Shown: piece after piece, positions 14,844 to 16,645 of the stretch
Layout of the letters: every line of letters begins with the position of its first letter
How positions within the stretch are numbered: the stretch's first letter is position 1
Assembly: GCA_965370435.1 (NCBI GenBank)
Contig: CBDUUP010000050.1
Span: 1 to 16,645 of the forward strand
DNA from: CBDUUP01 sp965370435
GTDB lineage: Bacteria > Chloroflexota > Anaerolineae > Anaerolineales > UBA11579
Reading direction: 5' to 3'
DNA: 16,645 nucleotides
The notes under the pieces: generated by a model
Databases searched by the model: none
Told to the model about the DNA's origin: nothing
Seen by the model: the letters and a program-made list of their open reading frames with translations, nothing else
Made by a program: the position numbers and the translations under genes

Positions 14844-14872
14844 ATCTTACAATTTATTGACGGATATGTCAA
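14844..14872 (-). promoter_or_regulatory. Sigma-70 promoter of LRR gene A
   Basis: TTGACA (14867-14872), a 17-nt spacer (TATCCGTCAATAAATTG) and TAAGAT (14844-14849). The spacer is diverged from the other three, in line with the divergence of gene A. The leader is about 90 nt, longer than in the sister genes. Confidence 0.85.
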
Positions 14873-14958
14873 ATGTTTTCGAGGTTGTGAAATGAACCTG
14901 CGGGATTGGTCCCCGTCTTTTTCAGGTTGTTGATTTTGGGCGATGGCTTTTTCTCGAG

Positions 14959-15063
14959 CGAGACCCCAAGGGTCTTTAGACCCTTGGGGTCTGGTCTATG
15001 GAGTCGAGGCTTTAGCCGGGTCTACCGGCTGAAGCCTCGACTCCTATACAATAATACTGATTA
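14959..15063 (+). repeat. Double-hairpin direct repeat, copy 1
   Basis: This 105-bp element has two palindromes. The first is AGACCCCAAGGGTCT and its exact reverse complement separated by 2 nt. The second has 20-bp arms (15000-15019 and 15025-15044) pairing with one T-G wobble. A tail, CCTATACAATAATACTGATTA, ends on the stop codon of the glutamine synthetase remnant. Copy 2 at 16539-16644 is about 92 percent identical by direct alignment and in the same orientation. A small non-autonomous palindromic element is likely. Confidence 0.85.
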
Positions 15064-15207
15064 CGCAGTCTCCAGATACCGCTTGATCTCCCAGTCGGTG
15101 ACACGGGTGCAGTACTCGTTCCATTCCGACAATTTGGCCCGGCTGAAAGCTTTATAGATGAAGGGACCCAGCGCTTCCTTGAGCGCGGCTTTGTGATAGA
15201 ATTCAAT
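15061..15207 (-). pseudogene. 3' remnant of a glutamine synthetase gene
   Basis: Reading the minus strand into the TAA at 15061-15063 gives about 48 residues matching the C-terminal end of glutamine synthetases: ALKEALGPFIYKAF, then AKLSEWNEYCTRVTDWE, then KRYLETA. Family members normally exceed 400 residues, so the catalytic barrel and ATP-binding regions are absent. Upstream of about 15207 the frame stays open to a TGA at 15271-15273 but the residues no longer resemble the family, and no usable start codon precedes the matching part. It cannot make an enzyme. The left edge of the homology is approximate. A palindrome sits at the breakpoint. Confidence 0.8.
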
Positions 15208-15222
15208 TAGAAATCCGAATGT

Positions 15223-15256
15223 AACCTGGCCTGGATCGCCAAATCCGGGCCAGGTT
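15223..15256. repeat. Palindromic element at the remnant's breakpoint
   Basis: AACCTGGCCTGGAT (15223-15236) and ATCCGGGCCAGGTT (15243-15256) form a 14-bp stem with one wobble around a 6-nt loop. No T-run follows on either strand, so a terminator is unlikely. The rest of 15257-15366 contains no recognisable gene; a GGGAG Shine-Dalgarno at 15356-15360 serves the next gene. Confidence 0.7.
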
Positions 15257-15366
15257 CTCGGGCAAATCGTTCAGCGATTTATCACGTCGAAGCTGGTAAT
15301 TTCAAGGCGACTACAAACGGGAACTGCCGTTCAGCCATCCAAATTTACCAGAAAAGGGAGTACAGT

Positions 15367-16404
15367 ATGATTACAAGAATAATGAGAAGAACGCGGCCCT
15401 TTTTTCGCCCGGCTGCACTTCTTCTGGGATTATTACTCATATTACTCTCCGCCTGCAGCCCGGTAGCGAAATACCTACCCATTGGGGTAACCTCAGAAGA
15501 ATGGTATTGCTTAAAACAGGTCACCGTTGTGGGGGATTACGCCTATGCAAGCGCGGGCTATGAAGGGCTGCTTATCATTGATATATCGGACCCAACGAAT
15601 CCGGTTAAAATCGGACAATATAAACCGGGCAACCCGAATGATCCTGTTGATATTTCGGATATAGAAGTTTTCGGGGATTATGCTTTCGTGCTAAACATAG
15701 AAGATGGACTGGAGGTCATAGATATATCGAATCCTCGCGAACCATTCTTGGCCAATGAATATCTGGTGCCTGGGCGCAGGGTAAAGCACCTCGTAGCTCA
15801 AGATCATCTATTATTTTTCTGGGAAGACAAAGGATGGAACTCCTCTGGATACCGTGCAGGAGATATCCGCATACTAGATATCTCCGATCCTTTGAACCTA
15901 GAGGAAATTGGGGTAAAATACACCGCTGGTCGTCCCTTTGCCATTCAAGGCGACTATCTTTACACCTATAGAAACACTGCAATAAATAAGAGTGGAACCA
16001 CAGAATTGGAGATACTTGATATCTCTGACCCCACCCATTTGGTGAGCATTTATAAAGATGATTCATTAGGAATCATAGAATCGATAGACTTTGGGGATGA
16101 TCTTATCTACATGGTGACAGGAAATAGTTTTGTTGTTTTTGACGTTTCCGATCCAGGCCATCCGGTTGAGATTGGGAGGTTTGATGATTTGCCGTTTGGG
16201 GAAAGCGCAGTTGTGGAAGGAGATTATGCTTACGCAGTAACTTTATATCAGATCAAAGTATTGAATATTTCGGATCCCAGCAAACCTTATTTGGTCGCGG
16301 CCAGCGACGAAATGAGTCAAACGGTTGACGTTGTTGTAGCCAATGATTATGTCTATGTGGTGGACAAATGTTTGAGTTTGTATGTTTTTGAAACCTTGGA
16401 CTAA
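15367..16404 (+). CDS. LVIVD-repeat beta-propeller lipoprotein
   Basis: This 345-residue exported lipoprotein has a basic N-terminus and a hydrophobic core (AALLLGLLLILLSAC) ending in a lipobox, with lipidated Cys30. After it come about seven repeats of the LVIVD type, each pairing a GDYAY-like strand with an IDISDP-like strand: LLIIDISDPTNPVKIG, LEVIDISNPREP, IRILDISDPLNLEEIG, LEILDISDPTHLVSI, FVVFDVSDPGHPVEIG, IKVLNISDPSKPYLV and a final LYVFETLD. They would close into a surface propeller; no catalytic residues are known for this family and the ligand is unknown. ATG 15367 lies 6 nt after GGGAG. The gene is visibly more AT-rich than the LRR and signalling genes and sits between two direct repeats, which hints at separate acquisition. 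Confidence 0.9.
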   Translation: MITRIMRRTRPFFRPAALLLGLLLILLSACSPVAKYLPIGVTSEEWYCLKQVTVVGDYAYASAGYEGLLIIDISDPTNPVKIGQYKPGNPNDPVDISDIEVFGDYAFVLNIEDGLEVIDISNPREPFLANEYLVPGRRVKHLVAQDHLLFFWEDKGWNSSGYRAGDIRILDISDPLNLEEIGVKYTAGRPFAIQGDYLYTYRNTAINKSGTTELEILDISDPTHLVSIYKDDSLGIIESIDFGDDLIYMVTGNSFVVFDVSDPGHPVEIGRFDDLPFGESAVVEGDYAYAVTLYQIKVLNISDPSKPYLVAASDEMSQTVDVVVANDYVYVVDKCLSLYVFETLD

Positions 16405-16412
16405 AAACCCGC

Positions 16413-16429
16413 TGGGTATGAAATACCCA
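16413..16429. other. Small hairpin after the lipoprotein gene
   Basis: TGGGTAT and ATACCCA form a 7-bp stem around GAA, 8 nt past the stop codon. No T-run follows, so it is at best a weak or factor-dependent terminator. The stretch from 16430 to 16538 shows nothing else that I can name. Confidence 0.3.
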
Positions 16430-16538
16430 TTACCTACAAATCCAATTGAAATCTCTATGTGACCACGCCACCCCATCGAACGATTATCCGGTTTCACGAT
16501 GCACCAAGTCATGGGCTAATAATGCCCTTGTTCCCGCA

Positions 16539-16644
16539 CGAGACCCCAAGGGTCTATAAGACCCTTGGGGTCTGGTCTATGGAGTCGAGGCGTTAGCCGG
16601 GTCTTCCGGGTGAAGCCTCGACGCCTATACGATAATATTGATTA
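16539..16644 (+). repeat. Double-hairpin direct repeat, copy 2
   Basis: This is the second copy of the element at 14959. The first hairpin is intact, with a 3-nt loop in place of 2. The second has accumulated four arm mismatches, so it pairs less well than copy 1. The tail GCCTATACGATAATATTGATTA is retained. Homology ends at the window edge, so what lies beyond cannot be seen. Confidence 0.85.
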
Positions 16645-16645
16645 A

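Noticed and set aside
15012..15206. 64-codon minus-strand frame over the glutamine synthetase remnant
   Set aside because: The neighbouring frame gives the clear family C-terminus, so this one is an out-of-frame shadow.
14959..16644. Composite transposon
   Set aside because: The flanking repeats are only about 105 bp, and no transposase gene or target duplication is visible in the window.

Overview
The window looks like chromosomal DNA of a free-living environmental bacterium. The Rcp1-type response regulator, the long PAS/GAF/HD-GYP sensor, the secreted plant-type LRR proteins and the many dispersed palindromes would suit a Chloroflexota (Anaerolineae-like) genome. That placement is inference from gene style only: there is no rRNA, tRNA or other marker gene here.

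Left part (1-6151, + strand): signal transduction. A membrane-bound PAS histidine kinase (160-2241) overlaps a single-domain response regulator (2238-2678) by 4 nt. A 127-nt tract built on an 8-nt period follows, then a 1018-residue REC-PAS-GAF-PAS-PAS-GAF-HD-GYP protein (3095-6151), probably a cyclic-di-GMP phosphodiesterase or a degenerate relative. Two dispersed palindromic elements fill the convergent gap that follows.

Middle (6354-8242, - strand): a two-gene operon. The upstream gene encodes a zinc-ribbon, one-TM, NHL beta-propeller protein. The downstream gene encodes a thioredoxin-fold protein related to iodothyronine deiodinases. It is interrupted by one in-frame TGA exactly where deiodinases carry selenocysteine, and a 17-nt hairpin suitable as a bacterial SECIS lies just downstream. 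Read through, it gives a U-P-Y-C redox motif. This is the most notable item in the window.

Right-middle (8390-14872, - strand): four tandem paralogous genes for secreted LRR proteins. Each has its own near-consensus sigma-70 promoter (TTGACA, 17-nt spacer, TAAGAT or TACTAT) and its own hairpin terminator, so each is a self-contained cassette. N- and C-terminal regions are conserved, while the number of 24-residue plant-type LRRs differs in whole units (7, 3, 5 and 6), which points to duplication followed by recombination between repeats.

Right end (14959-16645): two ~105-bp direct copies of a double-hairpin repeat bracket a start-less 3' remnant of a glutamine synthetase gene and an AT-richer beta-propeller lipoprotein gene. 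A 24-nt piece of the same repeat lies inverted at the left edge of the window.

No transposase, integrase, CRISPR array, tRNA or rRNA was recognised.
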